NCBI GenBank assembly: GCA_012295275.1
Contig: CM022665.1
Span: 45,391,595 to 45,411,594, forward strand
Reading direction: 5' to 3'
Origin: Chrysomallon squamiferum
Lineage: Eukaryota > Mollusca > Gastropoda > Neomphalida > Peltospiridae
DNA length: 20,000 nucleotides
In this document: piece after piece, positions 18,621 to 20,000 of the stretch
Numbering within the stretch: position 1 is the stretch's first letter
Layout of the letters: every line of letters begins with the position of its first letter
The notes under the pieces: model-generated
The model's database searches: none
Told to the model about the DNA's origin: nothing
Seen by the model: only the letters and a program-made list of their open reading frames with translations
Program-made: the position numbers and the translations under genes

Positions 18621-18830
18621 GAAAGTTTAATCTACAGTGAGTGGTGGTGAGTCTCTCTCCCTGCAAAAGTGCTTCAGGATATTGCGACATCTTCTTGCCA
18701 AACAGCCTGTTAATATGTTGTCATGACGCCATCACCATGGTGTGTGATGGTGATAATCAGCAGTGGTGGGTATATGGAGCGGGGGGATGTGCAGAACTCT
18801 TGGTATTCCATGCCGTAATTTAGTTTTTCT
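18621..18830. other. GC-elevated unique block with hairpin
   Basis: atcaccat (18731-18738) and atggtgat (18747-18754) pair across ggtgtgtg. On the minus strand a frame from about 18725 downward stays open for some 50 codons (LFGKKMSQYPEALLQGERL), but acceptor signals are weak. I cannot decide between an exon and chance. Confidence 0.25.
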
Positions 18831-18984
18831 GATTTATTTTTCTTTTCTTTTCTTCTTCTTTTTTTAAATAGTTCATCTGCTATTGTGATGATATTTTTGT
18901 TTTGTTTGTTTTTTCTTTTTTTTTTTGAAAATTGGGGATATATTCCCAGTAATATAATAGTTACTCTATAGTGACATGTATGTT

Positions 18985-19032
18985 ATATATATATATATAC
19001 ATATATATATATGTATATATATATGTATATTC
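18985..19032. repeat. Imperfect (AT)n tract
   Basis: AT repeats broken by ATAC and GTAT, self-complementary. Confidence 0.85.
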
Positions 19033-19251
19033 ATGATATTGTGATTATTTGTGTATATTGCTGCTGATAAGAACTTGTAGAAGAAACTCTGTAAATCTAA
19101 GTGTTTGTTTTTGTTATGTACATATTTTAAGTGCTTTGCATGCCTTTGTATTAGAACCCTCTGTTGCTATAGTGACAGAGTGATAATGTAAATGCTGCTA
19201 ATGTGTATACCACATGATTATAGGGACCTCAGATTGGGAAATATTAAATTT

Positions 19252-19264
19252 CACTGTTGTCATT

Positions 19265-19299
<35 letters not shown>

Positions 19300-19470
19300 A
19301 TCTCTGAGTGATGAGTGTTATGTGAGTAACTGACCGTTGTCAATGTTTTATGTGTGTGTGTCTGCGTGTGTGTGTGTCTGTGTGTGTGTGTGTGTGTGTG
19401 TTTTTGCATCTCTGAGTGATGAGTGTTATGTGAGTAACTGACTGTTGTCAAAGTTTTCTGGTTTGTGTGT

Positions 19471-19523
<53 letters not shown>
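19252..19523 (+). repeat. 108-bp minisatellite containing GT microsatellites
   Basis: Two 55-bp cores (19295-19349 and 19403-19457), beginning tttgcatctctgagtgatga, differ at only two positions and are exactly 108 bp apart. Each is flanked by (GT)n. A third partial unit (actgttgtcattggtgtg) opens the array at about 19252, and a long (GT)n (about 19476-19522) closes it. The units must have duplicated recently. Confidence 0.92.
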
Positions 19524-19525
<2 letters not shown>

Positions 19526-20000
19526 TGTATGGCTGGCACTCGCATGTGTAGACAAGGACATGTCAGATCATCGTTGTCATCATTCAAAGTCGTCTTGGGT
19601 CAGTGACAGAGAGTGTGTGGTTCTACAGGTCTCCATGTCGAGGGTGGAACGTGATAACATGGGTGCAGCTCTTGTTTACAGATGTGAACAGATAATTACA
19701 TTCTTACCAGATCCTTGATGTCACTGTGAGCGAGGGGAGGACAGGCGATGTCGTTGTAGTTGTCAACATCAGCCCTTCTGATCTCGTGTCACACCTCAGT
19801 GATCTTCTTGTTCAGCAGTCAGCTTGACAAATGTTGGAACTGCATGAGACTGATGAGTAGTTCAGAAATTTACTAAAACTGAGACTTCATTTACAAAACA
19901 AACAAAACAAACAAGCAAGCCAAACCATGTACATCCAGAATCATTTAGAGATTCATTTTTTTTATTTATTTATTTTTTTTTTTTTTTATGCAGTCCATAT
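19524..20000. other. GC-elevated unique sequence, ambiguous exon signals
   Basis: On the minus strand a frame of about 26 codons (RADVDNYNDIACPPLAHSDI) ends at a good donor (CTG then gtaagaa, exon end at 19708), but no good acceptor is seen before it. On the plus strand ttcttaccag at 19701-19710 also resembles an acceptor. A T-run closes the window (about 19973-19987). Exon status is undecided. Confidence 0.25.

Overview
The window is eukaryotic nuclear DNA, most likely from a mollusc or a related lophotrochozoan. Genes are split by GT-AG introns and lie far apart in very AT-rich DNA full of microsatellites and homopolymer runs. A decayed Tc1-like transposon and two relics of a tRNA-derived SINE, of a type I recall from mollusc genomes, support this. 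The species cannot be named from sequence alone. There is no bacterial operon, CRISPR array, rRNA or intact tRNA.

Positions 1-2980 (minus strand) hold most of a microsomal cytochrome P450 of the CYP2-like group: three coding exons and three phase-1 introns. It has a membrane anchor, proline-rich hinge, helix C WxxxR, helix I GGTETT, helix K ExxR and the PERF motif. The exon with the haem-binding cysteine lies left of the window. Exon 2 is one base short of keeping frame and reads into a stop, so this copy is either a young pseudogene or carries an assembly error.

Positions 2981-5009 are intergenic, with compound microsatellites. Positions 5010-5161 (minus) look like the last coding exon of an unidentified gene, with a poly(A) signal overlapping its stop codon. 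Positions 5620-7035 are a dead Tc1-like element: inverted ends, flanking TA dinucleotides and a transposase pseudogene recognisable from N to C terminus.

Positions 8036-8203 (plus) combine several promoter-type motifs, a perfect Kozak start and a perfect splice donor, so this may be the first exon of another gene. Positions 9331-9568 (minus) look like a terminal exon of a second unidentified gene. From 9569 to the end the window is mostly long intronic or intergenic DNA. It includes AT and AC/GT microsatellites, two SINE relics in opposite orientations (about 13375-13648 and 14771-14945), a strongly decayed AT-rich minisatellite (about 15364-16250), a GC-elevated unique block (16250-16640), two hairpins with 14-bp perfect stems (17287-17328, 17940-17992) and a GT-rich minisatellite (19252-19523).

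The genes found do not form a pathway or operon. I saw no convincing new biological system. The best leads are the P450 frameshift, the two orphan terminal exons, the candidate promoter/first exon and the hidden minisatellite.
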